Program-made: the position numbers and the translations under genes | Assembly: GCA_031296355.1 (NCBI GenBank) | Contig: JARLFX010000228.1 | Span: 1-64,000, forward strand | Length of the DNA stretch: 64,000 nt | Origin: Acidobacteriaceae bacterium | GTDB taxonomy: Bacteria > Acidobacteriota > Terriglobia > Terriglobales > Acidobacteriaceae | Direction of reading: 5' to 3' | The notes under the pieces: model-generated | What the model was told of the DNA's origin: nothing | Databases searched by the model: none | Seen by the model: only the letters and a program-made list of their open reading frames with translations | Shown: positions 18,397 to 27,207 of the stretch, in pieces | How positions within the stretch are numbered: the stretch's first letter is position 1 | Layout: every line of letters begins with the position of its first letter

Positions 18397-20430
18397 ATGA
18401 TTGATCGTCTAAGCAGGTCGTTACGAGGAGTTTGTGTCGCGTTAGTATCCATTGCCGCCCTGTGCCCGGCTTATGCCGTGTCGTGGCTGCCATTTGGGCC
18501 AGAAGGCGGCGATGTTCGCAGCTTCGCCGAAGATCCAACAAACCCGGCGCATGTGTACATGGGCACCGCGAATGGCTGGATATATGAAACCACCAATGGC
18601 GGAGCAAAGTGGCAGCGGCTGGCCCGCATTGCACGGCGAGACGACCTAGTGGTCGACAGCATCGTTGTCGATACAGACAACCCGAAACACATCCTGGTAG
18701 GTGCCTGGGTACTGGATCATCCCGACGGTGGCATCTTCGTTAGCGATAATGGCGGGCATACGTGGAGCAGTAATGCCACAATGAGCGGGCAGTCGATTCG
18801 GGCACTGGCAGCAGCACCATCGAACGCTAAGATATTGATCGCCGGTGCGTTGAGTGGCGTCTACCGGAGCACCGACAGCGGACGGCGGTGGGAGCAGATT
18901 AGTCCTCCGGGAAGCACGGAGATCCACGAGATAGAATCTCTGGCGGTGGACCCGCATGATCCGCAGGTTATTTATGCAGGTACGTGGCATCTGCCGTGGA
19001 AGACGACTGATGGCGGGGAGCACTGGAAGAACATTAAGAATGGCGTGATCGAGGATTCAGATGTGTTCTCGATCATCGTGGATGAACGCGATCCGCAGAC
19101 GATCTACGCGAGCGCGTGCTCAGGAATCTACAAGAGCCAGAATGCCGGTGAGTTATTCAAGAAAGTGCAGGGAATTCCGAAGACCGCGCGGCGTACCCGC
19201 GTACTGATGCAGGATCCCGTACGCCCGGATATTGTGTTTGCAGGCACAACAGAAGGCCTGTTCCGGTCGTCGGATGCAGGGCAGAGCTGGCTGCGGATGA
19301 CGCGTCCGGAAGACGTCATCAACGACATCTATATCGACCCGAAGAATCCTGAACATATGCTTGTAGCGACGGATCGTGGTGGCGTGCTGATGAGCGACGA
19401 TGGAGGCTTCACGTACAAGTTATCGAACAGCGGATTTTCTGCGCGGCAGATTTCAGCCTATGCGGCAGACCCGCAGAGTCCCGCAAATATTTATGTGGGG
19501 GTCGTCAACGACAAAGATTCCGGCGGAGTATTTGCAAGCCGGGATGGCGGGATCAGCTGGCAACAGCGGGCAGACGGCTTGAATGGCCGCGATGTATTTG
19601 CACTGACTATGGCGCCTGACAATACGTTACTGGCGGGCACTAATCACGGAATATTCAGTTGGCATGATTCTCAGTGGCAGCAGTATGGCGCAGATAGCGG
19701 CACAGCTAATGTGGAGTTCCCAATGCAGGCGGGACCAGCTGACCCAGGGCTGTCCGCATCACCTTTGGCAAAGCATGGCACCGCATCAGCCAGGACGGCG
19801 AAGAAACCTGCTGTGCCGAATGCAGCAAAGAAGATTGCCGGTTTCGACGGGCCGGTCTATGCCCTGATGACCGCTGGCTATGAGGTGTATGCCGCTACGC
19901 AGCAGGGTTTGCTGGAAAGCTCCAGCTCCGGGGCCGTATGGAAGCAGATTGTGGCCGCCGGAACGGAGCCGCTGCGCTATCTCGCAGCAGGGGGAGGCAA
20001 ACTGGCGGTTGCCGACCTGAAGCGTATTGAGCTGTCCCATGACAGTGGCAAGAGCTGGAAGCCGGTGAAGTTGCCAGCAGGTCTAACCCAGATATCCAGC
20101 CTGACCGTCGATGGGGCTGGGGAAATATGGGTGGTAGGCGGAGAAGGCATCTGGTTCAGTGAGGATGATGGTGCGCGCTGGCAGATGGTGCCCAAACTCA
20201 ACCTAAATGACGTAAACAGCATCTACTATGATGCGACAGGTCAACGTGTGCTGGTGACTGCCAATAATTCCAGTACATTTGCCTGTGCGATCACGGTAGC
20301 AGATAAGGGTGTGCAGTGCTGGGATACTGGCTGGCATTTGCGGATGCTGCGGCCTGTAGGAGATCACATGGTGGCAGCCACACTGTTTGACGGCATCGTG
20401 GTGCAGCCCAGGATGGTTGAGTCGAAGTAG
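18397..20430 (+). CDS. secreted Asp-box (BNR/YCF48/sortilin-type) beta-propeller protein
   Basis: 677 residues with a signal peptide (MIDRLSRSLRGVCVALVSIA..AYA). At least nine Asp-box or Asp-box-like turns of the S-x-D-x-G-x-x-W type are visible, including SDNGGHTW, STDSGRRW, TTDGGEHW, SSDAGQSW, SRDGGISW, SHDSGKSW and SEDDGARW. They are spaced about 45-60 residues apart, as in photosystem II assembly factor YCF48 and VPS10/sortilin propellers. A low-complexity linker about residues 435-480 splits two propellers. No catalytic site of a sialidase is evident, so this is likely a protein- or ligand-binding scaffold in the periplasm. The dienelactone hydrolase starts 27 bases downstream, suggesting one transcript. 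Confidence 0.85.
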   Translation: MIDRLSRSLRGVCVALVSIAALCPAYAVSWLPFGPEGGDVRSFAEDPTNPAHVYMGTANGWIYETTNGGAKWQRLARIARRDDLVVDSIVVDTDNPKHILVGAWVLDHPDGGIFVSDNGGHTWSSNATMSGQSIRALAAAPSNAKILIAGALSGVYRSTDSGRRWEQISPPGSTEIHEIESLAVDPHDPQVIYAGTWHLPWKTTDGGEHWKNIKNGVIEDSDVFSIIVDERDPQTIYASACSGIYKSQNAGELFKKVQGIPKTARRTRVLMQDPVRPDIVFAGTTEGLFRSSDAGQSWLRMTRPEDVINDIYIDPKNPEHMLVATDRGGVLMSDDGGFTYKLSNSGFSARQISAYAADPQSPANIYVGVVNDKDSGGVFASRDGGISWQQRADGLNGRDVFALTMAPDNTLLAGTNHGIFSWHDSQWQQYGADSGTANVEFPMQAGPADPGLSASPLAKHGTASARTAKKPAVPNAAKKIAGFDGPVYALMTAGYEVYAATQQGLLESSSSGAVWKQIVAAGTEPLRYLAAGGGKLAVADLKRIELSHDSGKSWKPVKLPAGLTQISSLTVDGAGEIWVVGGEGIWFSEDDGARWQMVPKLNLNDVNSIYYDATGQRVLVTANNSSTFACAITVADKGVQCWDTGWHLRMLRPVGDHMVAATLFDGIVVQPRMVESK

Positions 20431-20457
20431 AAATCAACGGACCTACACGGAGGGTTC

Positions 20458-21162
20458 ATGAGCGAATATGTGCAACTGAAAGCTGAAGACGGCAATCAGC
20501 TCAGCGCGTATGTGGCGCGGCCTGCGGTGGCGCCTGTGGCGGCGTTGGTTATTGTGCAAGAGATCTATGGCATAAATGCACACATCCGCAGCGTAGCAGA
20601 CGGCTATGCAACTGCAGGATTCCTTGCAATTGCTCCGGCTTTATTTGACCGTATTGAGCATAAACCGGCCCCGGGCGTGGAGCTCGACTATTCAGGCGAA
20701 GGCGCAAAGAAGGCGACTGAATTCTACGGAAAGCTGAATGTTGATCTGGCGCTGCTGGATATTGCAGCAGCATTCAAGTGGGCGCAGCAGAGTGTGGCTC
20801 ACATCGGCGTAGTGGGTTTCTGCTATGGCGGGCTGATGGCGTGGCTCTCTGCAACACGGCTGAAGAACCTTGGGCTGGAGCCGAGCGCGGCGGTAGGATA
20901 CTACGCGGGCGGCATCGGAAAGTTTGCCCAGGAGAAGCCGACTTGTCCCGTAATGCTGCACTTCGGCGAGAAGGACGACCACATTGGCGCGGATCAGCGC
21001 GAGGCTGTGGCGAAGGCGCATCCAGACGTGATTATCTACACGTATCCGGAGGCGGGACACGCATTCAACCGGGATGTGGACCCGACTAAATACAACGCGG
21101 CGGCGGCGAAGCTGGCGCTGGAGCGGTCACTGGCATTTTTGAAGAAGAATGTAGCTAGTTAG
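20458..21162 (+). CDS. dienelactone hydrolase family protein (carboxymethylenebutenolidase-like)
   Basis: 234 residues, with ACGGAGGG before the ATG. It is an alpha/beta hydrolase with the dienelactone hydrolase triad: the nucleophile cysteine in GFCYGGLMAW (about residue 122), an aspartate in EKDDHIGADQ and the histidine in EAGHAFNRD (about residue 201). The family hydrolyses enol-lactones in aromatic degradation, but many members act on other esters. No aromatic-pathway genes lie nearby, so the substrate is open. It has no signal peptide, so it is cytoplasmic, although its upstream operon neighbour is secreted. Confidence 0.9.
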   Translation: MSEYVQLKAEDGNQLSAYVARPAVAPVAALVIVQEIYGINAHIRSVADGYATAGFLAIAPALFDRIEHKPAPGVELDYSGEGAKKATEFYGKLNVDLALLDIAAAFKWAQQSVAHIGVVGFCYGGLMAWLSATRLKNLGLEPSAAVGYYAGGIGKFAQEKPTCPVMLHFGEKDDHIGADQREAVAKAHPDVIIYTYPEAGHAFNRDVDPTKYNAAAAKLALERSLAFLKKNVAS

Positions 21163-21247
21163 GTTCCTGGTATCCGGGCAAGCCGGGTTTTCCTCAGCAT
21201 TCTGCTCCTGACCGGCGGGCGGATGCTTTACGGCGTTAAAATGGGGT

Positions 21248-24200
21248 ATGGCCGTCCCCGAGTTTACCCACCTTCATCTGCATACCGATTATTCACTGCT
21301 GGATGGCGCTTGCGATATCGACAAGCTGATGAAGCACGTGAAGAAGATGGAGCAGACCGCCGTGGCGATGACGGACCATGGAAATATTCATGGAGCTGTC
21401 CACTTCTTTGACTCGGCGAAGAAGAACGGCATCAAGCCGATCCTGGGCTGCGAACTCTATATCTGCAAGGCGGAGGACCACCGCACGCCGGGTGCAGGTA
21501 CTGACGACAAGTACAATCACATGCTGGTGTTGGCAGAGAATGAGGCCGGATACCGCAATCTAGTGCGCTTGACCAGCGAGGCCGCCTTGCATGGTTTCTA
21601 TCGCAAGCCGCGCGTGAGCAAGAAGTTTCTTGCGGAGCATGCGGAGGGATTGATCGGATTTTCCGGATGTCTGGCTGGGGAACTTTCGCAGCACCTGATG
21701 GCCGAGGAGTATGAGAAGGCCAAGGCGACGGCAGGGATGTATCAGGACATCTTCGGGAAGGACAATTTCTTTCTCGAAGTGCAGGACCATCATCTTGCGC
21801 CGGACGCAAAGGTGTCGAAGGCGATGTTCCAGCTGGAGAAGGACCTGGGCATTCCGCTGATCGCGACCAACGACAGCCACTATGTCTCCGATCAGGACAG
21901 CCGGGCGCATGAGATTCTGCTGTGCGTGCAGACCGGCGGATCCATGAACGATCCCAAGCGGTTCAAGTTTGATACGCAGGAGTTCTATGTAAAGTCTGCC
22001 GAGCAGATGGCGCAGCTGTTTCCGCAAAACCCTGAAGTGCTGACGCGGACCATGCAGTTTGCCGAGCGCTGTAATCTGACGATGCACAAGGTGGAGAATT
22101 CCTTCCCGAAGTTCGATGTGCCGGAAGGCGACACCATTGACAGCTATTTCGAAAAGGTGTGCCGCGAAGGCTATCGCATGCGCATGGATACGGCGGTGCG
22201 GCATCTGCAGGAGAAGGGTTTACTGCGGAGCACGATCTCGGACTACGAGGCGCGGCTACAACGCGAGATTGATTGCATTAAGCAGATGAAGTTTCCGGGA
22301 TACTTCCTGATCGTGTGGGACTTTATCCGCTACGCGAAGGAGAAAGACATTCCGGTGGGTCCGGGACGTGGCTCAGCGGCTGGGTCGCTGGTGGCTTACG
22401 TGATGGGGATTACCGACATCGATCCCTTGCAGAATAATCTTCTCTTTGAGCGCTTCCTGAACCCCGAGCGTGTGTCCATGCCTGATATCGATATCGACTT
22501 CTGCATGAATCGCCGCGGCGAAGTGATCGAATATGTGCAGGAGAAGTATGGGCGCGAGCAGGTTGCGCAGATCATCACGTTCAACACGATGGCGGCAAAA
22601 GCGGCTATCAAGGACGTAGGCCGTGCGCTGGACATGCCGTATGGCGAAGTGGACCGCATTGCGAAGATGGTGCCGGCGACGATTGGTATCACACTGGAGC
22701 AGGCGCTGAAGGACTCGCCGCCGATGGCGCAGGCATACGAGAGCGACGCGCGGGTGCGCGAGGTGATCGACACGGCAATGCGCCTGGAAGGATTGGTGCG
22801 AGGCGCAGGCGTGCATGCAGCGGGCGTGGTGATTGCACCGGCACCGCTCACGGAGCTGGTGCCCGTGACGCGCAACAAGAACGAAGAAATCGTTACAGCG
22901 TACGACATGAAGGCCATTGAAAAGATGGGCCTGTTGAAGATGGACTTCCTCGGCCTGACGACACTGACGGTGATTGATGATGCGCTGAAGATGATCAAGA
23001 TGAATCGCGGGGAGACGGTAGACCTTGCAACGATTCCGCTGGATGATCCCGAGACGTACGAGAAGGTGTTTCATCGCGCGCTGACGTCTGGCGTGTTCCA
23101 GTTTGAATCCGGCGGCATGCGCGATGTGCTGCGGCGCTATAAGCCGACGAACGTGGAAGACTTGACGGCACTGAATGCGCTCTACCGGCCTGGTCCAATT
23201 CAGGGCGGCATGATCGATGACTTCATCGAGCGCAAGTGGGGACGGCGGCCGGTGGAGTATATGTTCCCGGAGCTGGAGCCGCTGCTGAAGGAGACGCTCG
23301 GCGTCATTGTGTATCAAGAGCAGGTGATGCAGATCTCGAGCGTGATCGCTGGATACTCGCTCGGCGGCGCCGATCTGCTGCGCCGCGCGATGGGTAAGAA
23401 AAATGCCGAGGAGATGGCGAAGCAGCGCGTCTTGTTTATGGCGGGCGCGGCAGAGCTGAAGTTCAACAAGGACAGGGCCGGGCAGCTATTTGATTTGATG
23501 GAGCAGTTCGCTGGATACGGTTTCAACAAGTCGCACTCGGCTGCATATGCGCTGCTGGCGTACCATACGGCGTACCTGAAGACGCACTATCCGACGGAGT
23601 TCATGGCAGCTCTGCTGACCAGCGAAACCTCAAAGCCTGAGAATGTAGTGAAGTACATCCAGGAGTGCCGCGAGATGGAGATAGCTGTAGAGCCGCCGGA
23701 TGTGCAGCTATCTGCCGCTACGTTTACGCCCGTCGGCAATGTGATTCGCTTTGGGCTGACGGCGATCAAGAACGTGGGCAGCAACGCAATCGAATCTATC
23801 CTCACGGCGCGTAATAAGCTACAGGCAGAGGGGAAGCAGGGCTTCAGCAGCTTCTGGGAGTTCTGCGAACTGGTGGATCTGCGGCTGCTGAATAAGCGTG
23901 TGCTTGAATCGCTCATCAAGTCCGGCGCGATGGATTGCTTTGGCGGACGCGCCTCCGTAACGGCTGCGCTGGATAAGGGGATTGAGCAGGCGCAAAAGGC
24001 GCAACGGGATGCGGAGAGCGGCCAGAATGGCCTATTCGGCATCTTTGACGATGCTCCAGTGGCTGGTGGAGGCAAGGCTGACCCGTTGCCAAAGGTGGCG
24101 GAGTGGGAGGAGCACACACGTCTGCAGAACGAGAAGGACGTGCTGGGTTTCTTCGTTTCCGGTCATCCGATGGACAAGTATCGCGAAAAGCTGCGCAACA

Positions 24201-24781
24201 TGAAGGTTGTAACCACGGCGGCGGCGTTGGAGATGAAGCCGGAGCCGCAGACGTTTCGCCGCGGGCAGGAGCCGCAGAACGAAATCAGTATTGCAGGCGT
24301 CATTACAGGTCTGAAGGTGGCGAAGTCAAAGCGTTCGGGCGAGTTGTACGCGCAGGCTGCACTGGAAGACACGCTGGGTAAGATCGAGCTGATCGCGTTT
24401 CCGCAGAGTTACGAGAAGCTGGCTGAAAAGCTGAAGATTGATGTGCCGGTGGTGATCCGTGGCTCGCTGCGCGGGGAGGAAGATTCAGCTCCGAAGCTGG
24501 CGATCTCGAGCATTCAGGCGTTGGAAGACGTGAAAATTAAGTTGCCGGAAGCGCTGCGCATCAAGGTGCCGCTGCATAGCGAAGACACTGCGTTGATGGA
24601 GAAGCTGCTGGCGCTGTTTACGGCAACGCCGGGGCCGGCGAAGATGCTTCTGGATCTGGAGGAACCGGATGAATTCTGCGCCGTTCTGGAACCACAGGGG
24701 ATCACGGTAACAGCGGATAGACTGTTCATCGACCGGGTAGAGGAACTGGTAGGCCGCGGAGCCGTGCGGATCATCGAATAG
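21248..24781 (+). CDS. dnaE: DNA polymerase III alpha subunit
   Basis: 1177 residues, the DnaE1 size. It is the main replicative polymerase. It begins directly with the PHP domain (FTHLHLHTDYSLLDGA, residues 5-20). The palm carries PGRGSAAGSLVAYVMGI and the catalytic carboxylates of MPDIDIDFC (D413-D417), with the third in KMDFLGLTTL. Then follow fingers, the tandem HhH region, an OB-fold (ISIAGVITGLKVAKSKRSG, about residue 1015) and a C-terminal tau-binding region. PHP histidines look retained, so PHP metal binding or proofreading is possible. No PolC-type exonuclease insert. It precedes accA, a neighbour pair seen in many bacteria. Confidence 0.97.
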   Translation: MAVPEFTHLHLHTDYSLLDGACDIDKLMKHVKKMEQTAVAMTDHGNIHGAVHFFDSAKKNGIKPILGCELYICKAEDHRTPGAGTDDKYNHMLVLAENEAGYRNLVRLTSEAALHGFYRKPRVSKKFLAEHAEGLIGFSGCLAGELSQHLMAEEYEKAKATAGMYQDIFGKDNFFLEVQDHHLAPDAKVSKAMFQLEKDLGIPLIATNDSHYVSDQDSRAHEILLCVQTGGSMNDPKRFKFDTQEFYVKSAEQMAQLFPQNPEVLTRTMQFAERCNLTMHKVENSFPKFDVPEGDTIDSYFEKVCREGYRMRMDTAVRHLQEKGLLRSTISDYEARLQREIDCIKQMKFPGYFLIVWDFIRYAKEKDIPVGPGRGSAAGSLVAYVMGITDIDPLQNNLLFERFLNPERVSMPDIDIDFCMNRRGEVIEYVQEKYGREQVAQIITFNTMAAKAAIKDVGRALDMPYGEVDRIAKMVPATIGITLEQALKDSPPMAQAYESDARVREVIDTAMRLEGLVRGAGVHAAGVVIAPAPLTELVPVTRNKNEEIVTAYDMKAIEKMGLLKMDFLGLTTLTVIDDALKMIKMNRGETVDLATIPLDDPETYEKVFHRALTSGVFQFESGGMRDVLRRYKPTNVEDLTALNALYRPGPIQGGMIDDFIERKWGRRPVEYMFPELEPLLKETLGVIVYQEQVMQISSVIAGYSLGGADLLRRAMGKKNAEEMAKQRVLFMAGAAELKFNKDRAGQLFDLMEQFAGYGFNKSHSAAYALLAYHTAYLKTHYPTEFMAALLTSETSKPENVVKYIQECREMEIAVEPPDVQLSAATFTPVGNVIRFGLTAIKNVGSNAIESILTARNKLQAEGKQGFSSFWEFCELVDLRLLNKRVLESLIKSGAMDCFGGRASVTAALDKGIEQAQKAQRDAESGQNGLFGIFDDAPVAGGGKADPLPKVAEWEEHTRLQNEKDVLGFFVSGHPMDKYREKLRNMKVVTTAAALEMKPEPQTFRRGQEPQNEISIAGVITGLKVAKSKRSGELYAQAALEDTLGKIELIAFPQSYEKLAEKLKIDVPVVIRGSLRGEEDSAPKLAISSIQALEDVKIKLPEALRIKVPLHSEDTALMEKLLALFTATPGPAKMLLDLEEPDEFCAVLEPQGITVTADRLFIDRVEELVGRGAVRIIE

Positions 24782-24838
24782 CATATTGCGATATATTGAG
24801 CGGATTTCGCTACAATAGAGCGTGCAGGCAGGGCAAAG

Positions 24839-25702
24839 ATGGCAGACCACGAAGTGACCCCAGTAGAATCCGTGCAGGCAGCAGATCCTGCTCCTCCGCC
24901 ACCGGCAGCATGGATCAAGACGGAGATGGCACGGCATCCGCAGCGGCCTTACCCCATGGACTTCATCGAGCATCTGTTCACCGATTTCAGCGAGATACAT
25001 GGCGACCGCGCCTTCGGAGACGATCCTGCGATGGTTTGCGGTATGGCGCGCTTTCTCGGCGAAGAAGTGTTGGTCATCGGAAATCTAAAGGGAAGAACGA
25101 CCAAGGAAAAGGTGCAGCGCAAGTTTGGCATGCCTGATCCGGAAGGTTATCGCAAGGCGCTTCGCTGCATGAAGATTGCGGAGAAATTTTCGCGTCCCAT
25201 CTTTACCTTTGTAGACCTCGCCGGGGCAAATCCTGGTCTGGGTGCGGAAGAGCGCGGCCAGGGTGAGGCCATTGCGCGTAATCTGCGTGAGATGTCGCGA
25301 CTGCGCGTACCGACGATTGCCACAATTACTGGTGAAGGTGGCTCGGGTGGCGCACTGGCGCTCTCCGTGGCCGATCGCGTGCTGATGCTTGAAAATGCTA
25401 TCTATTCCGTGATCTCGCCGGAGGGTTGTGCATCCATCATGTGGAAGGATGCAGCGAAGCGGCAGCAGGCAGCGGCGGCCATGCGGATTACCGCGGCAGA
25501 CGTGAAGGAACTGGGCTGCATCGACGATATTATTCCTGAGCCTGAGGGCGGCACACAGGCCGACGCGATTGCGGCAATGAATATCGTAGGAAAGCGGCTA
25601 TCGCACCATCTGGCCGAACTGAAGGCTATGCCTTTGGAGGCAATGCTGGAAGCGCGCTATAACAAATTCCGCAACATGGCACAGTTTTATACCACGGCAT
25701 AG
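24839..25702 (+). CDS. accA: acetyl-CoA carboxylase carboxyltransferase subunit alpha
   Basis: 287 residues, about 30 shorter than the E. coli protein at the N-terminus; the first 24 residues are an Ala/Pro-rich lead. With AccD it transfers the carboxyl group from biotin to acetyl-CoA in fatty acid synthesis. Motifs: GDRAFGDDPAMVCGMARFLG, GAEERGQGEAIARNLREMSR, the crotonase-type oxyanion segment TGEGGSGGALAL, and YSVISPEGCASIMWKDA. One stretch is unusual: the near-universal DTPGAYPG reads DLAGANPG. The gene lies 57 bases after dnaE and 12 before a CPBP protease gene on the same strand. Confidence 0.93.
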   Translation: MADHEVTPVESVQAADPAPPPPAAWIKTEMARHPQRPYPMDFIEHLFTDFSEIHGDRAFGDDPAMVCGMARFLGEEVLVIGNLKGRTTKEKVQRKFGMPDPEGYRKALRCMKIAEKFSRPIFTFVDLAGANPGLGAEERGQGEAIARNLREMSRLRVPTIATITGEGGSGGALALSVADRVLMLENAIYSVISPEGCASIMWKDAAKRQQAAAAMRITAADVKELGCIDDIIPEPEGGTQADAIAAMNIVGKRLSHHLAELKAMPLEAMLEARYNKFRNMAQFYTTA

Positions 25703-25714
25703 AGGGACTTCGCG

Positions 25715-26800
25715 TTGACTGAAACCCCTGCGCCTTTTCAGGCAAATTATCCATCGCAAAAGAAGCCGTTTTCAGGCCTGCTCAGCGGACCGGGGCGCGC
25801 ACGTTCGTTGCTCCGCTTCGTGCTAGCCTGTGCTTGGTACGCAGCAGCTATGCGGCTGGCGGCAGTAGCAGGCTGGTTTACGCGCGGCGATTTCGCTACG
25901 CTGCTGTACCAGTGCGGATTGGTGATCCTCTTACTGGTTGGGTACAGCCTGATGGGCATGGTACTGGACGGGCAGGACGAACCCTTCAACGCCATGGGAC
26001 TGGTGCGCCGGGCCACCACTGCGAAGGAGTTCGGCGTCGGCGCAGCACTAGGTTGGGGACTAGTGCTGGTTGCGGTTTTGCCCATGGCGCTGACTGAAAG
26101 ACTGTACGTTGACTTCTGGACGTCGCCGCGAATGTTTTTTCTGTTTGCGCTGAATGTGGGTGTAATTGCTGCTGGTGCACTAGTGGAAGAGCTGGTCTTC
26201 CGGGGCTATCCATTCCAGCGGCTGATTGAGGCGACAGGCCCGACTAAAGCGACCATACTGATGGCGATATTTTTCGGCCTTGTGCACATGGGCAATACCG
26301 ACGCCTCACTGACGAGCGTATTGGTCACAATGCTGGCAGGCGTATTACTCTCCATCGCTTACCTGCGGACACATGCGCTTTGGCTGCCCTGGGGATTGCA
26401 TGCGGCGTGGAACCTGAGCATGGGGGGATTCTTCGGCCTGCCGGTAAGCGGGAATACCGACTTTGCCACCATAGTGCAAACCAACGCGGTGGGGCCACGC
26501 TGGCTGACCGGCGGCGTCTATGGGCCAGAGGCGGCATTGCCGACCTTCCTGGTATTGATCGTGGGTATCGGGGTGCTGATGCGGGTGACACGCGATTACG
26601 CATGGGAGTACACGCATAAGCCGATCGTGCCAGCAGGGTATCCGATGGACGTTGCGCCGCCTAAAGCGCATGTTGATATGGAGAATAGAGCAGCTGCAAC
26701 TCCGCAACTCATTCAGATTGCAGCGACTACCCCACAAGAGCCATCGTTACACAGCAAAGACGTATTGCCGGAGCTACCGGGGGTGAGCCGGGAAGAGTAG
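25715..26800 (+). CDS. CPBP-family intramembrane metalloprotease
   Basis: 361 residues from a TTG codon supported by GAGGGA seven bases upstream. About eight transmembrane segments. The three CAAX-protease/bacteriocin-processing motifs are present: motif 1 EELVFRGYPFQ (paired glutamates and arginine, about residue 158), motif 2 FFGLVHMGN (histidine) and motif 3 WLPWGLHAAWNLSMG (histidine and asparagine). These form the glutamate/histidine active site of Rce1-like membrane proteases. A C-terminal soluble tail of about 60 residues follows. The substrate is unknown; the gene may share a transcript with accA. Confidence 0.88.
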   Translation: MTETPAPFQANYPSQKKPFSGLLSGPGRARSLLRFVLACAWYAAAMRLAAVAGWFTRGDFATLLYQCGLVILLLVGYSLMGMVLDGQDEPFNAMGLVRRATTAKEFGVGAALGWGLVLVAVLPMALTERLYVDFWTSPRMFFLFALNVGVIAAGALVEELVFRGYPFQRLIEATGPTKATILMAIFFGLVHMGNTDASLTSVLVTMLAGVLLSIAYLRTHALWLPWGLHAAWNLSMGGFFGLPVSGNTDFATIVQTNAVGPRWLTGGVYGPEAALPTFLVLIVGIGVLMRVTRDYAWEYTHKPIVPAGYPMDVAPPKAHVDMENRAAATPQLIQIAATTPQEPSLHSKDVLPELPGVSREE

Positions 26801-26946
26801 GCGTGGCTGGTGTAGAATAGAGTTTGAGCTGGACCGCAATTCTTCCGTTCGCCTTATCCCGGTGACAACGTATAGAGCATACGGTCGCAGATTGATGCGG
26901 CGCCATAGGCGCGCGGCAATGACTCTAGAAAACCGAGGAGAGATTT

Positions 26947-27126
26947 ATGGCAAAGATCGCCAAGACAGCAGACCGCAAGAAGGAAATGGACACCACCAAG
27001 AGCACGGATTGCCCGAAGTGTTCGAAGCCAACCCGCATTGTGAAGCGTGTGAAGGATCGTGAGCATGGGATTCCCGGCGGCGTGTACATTTCTTGCTCGG
27101 CCTGTGAATTTTACGAGAAGCTGTAA
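26947..27126 (+). CDS. small zinc-ribbon protein (59 residues)
   Basis: The ATG at 26947 has GAGGAG at 26935-26940, and the frame ends at TAA 27124-27126. The protein is very basic at its start (MAKIAKTADRKKEMD) and carries two CxxC knuckles: STDCPKCSKP (about residues 21-24) and ISCSACEFY (about residues 48-51), spaced 23 residues apart. This is a rubredoxin-like zinc ribbon, as found in small nucleic-acid-binding or ribosome-associated proteins. I do not recognise a named family. A strong terminator follows 24 bases later, showing that it is a genuine transcription unit end. Confidence 0.8.
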   Translation: MAKIAKTADRKKEMDTTKSTDCPKCSKPTRIVKRVKDREHGIPGGVYISCSACEFYEKL

Positions 27127-27145
27127 AAAGAGAATTCAGTAGAAG

Positions 27146-27176
27146 AAAAAAGGAGACCTTCGGGTCTCCTTTTTTG
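27146..27176. terminator. bidirectional intrinsic terminator with UUCG loop
   Basis: AGGAGACC, TTCG, GGTCTCCT form an 8-bp stem with a stable tetraloop, flanked by five A on the left and six T on the right. It can therefore stop transcripts arriving from the zinc-ribbon gene (plus) and from glmU (minus, stop at 27208). Confidence 0.92.
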
Positions 27177-27207
27177 TCGCTCTCAGAAATATAGCTGGGA
27201 ACAGTGT

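Noticed and set aside
22373..23317. 314-codon open frame on the minus strand
   Set aside because: Antisense to dnaE; composition is dominated by His, Arg and Leu as expected for a shadow of a GC-rich gene.
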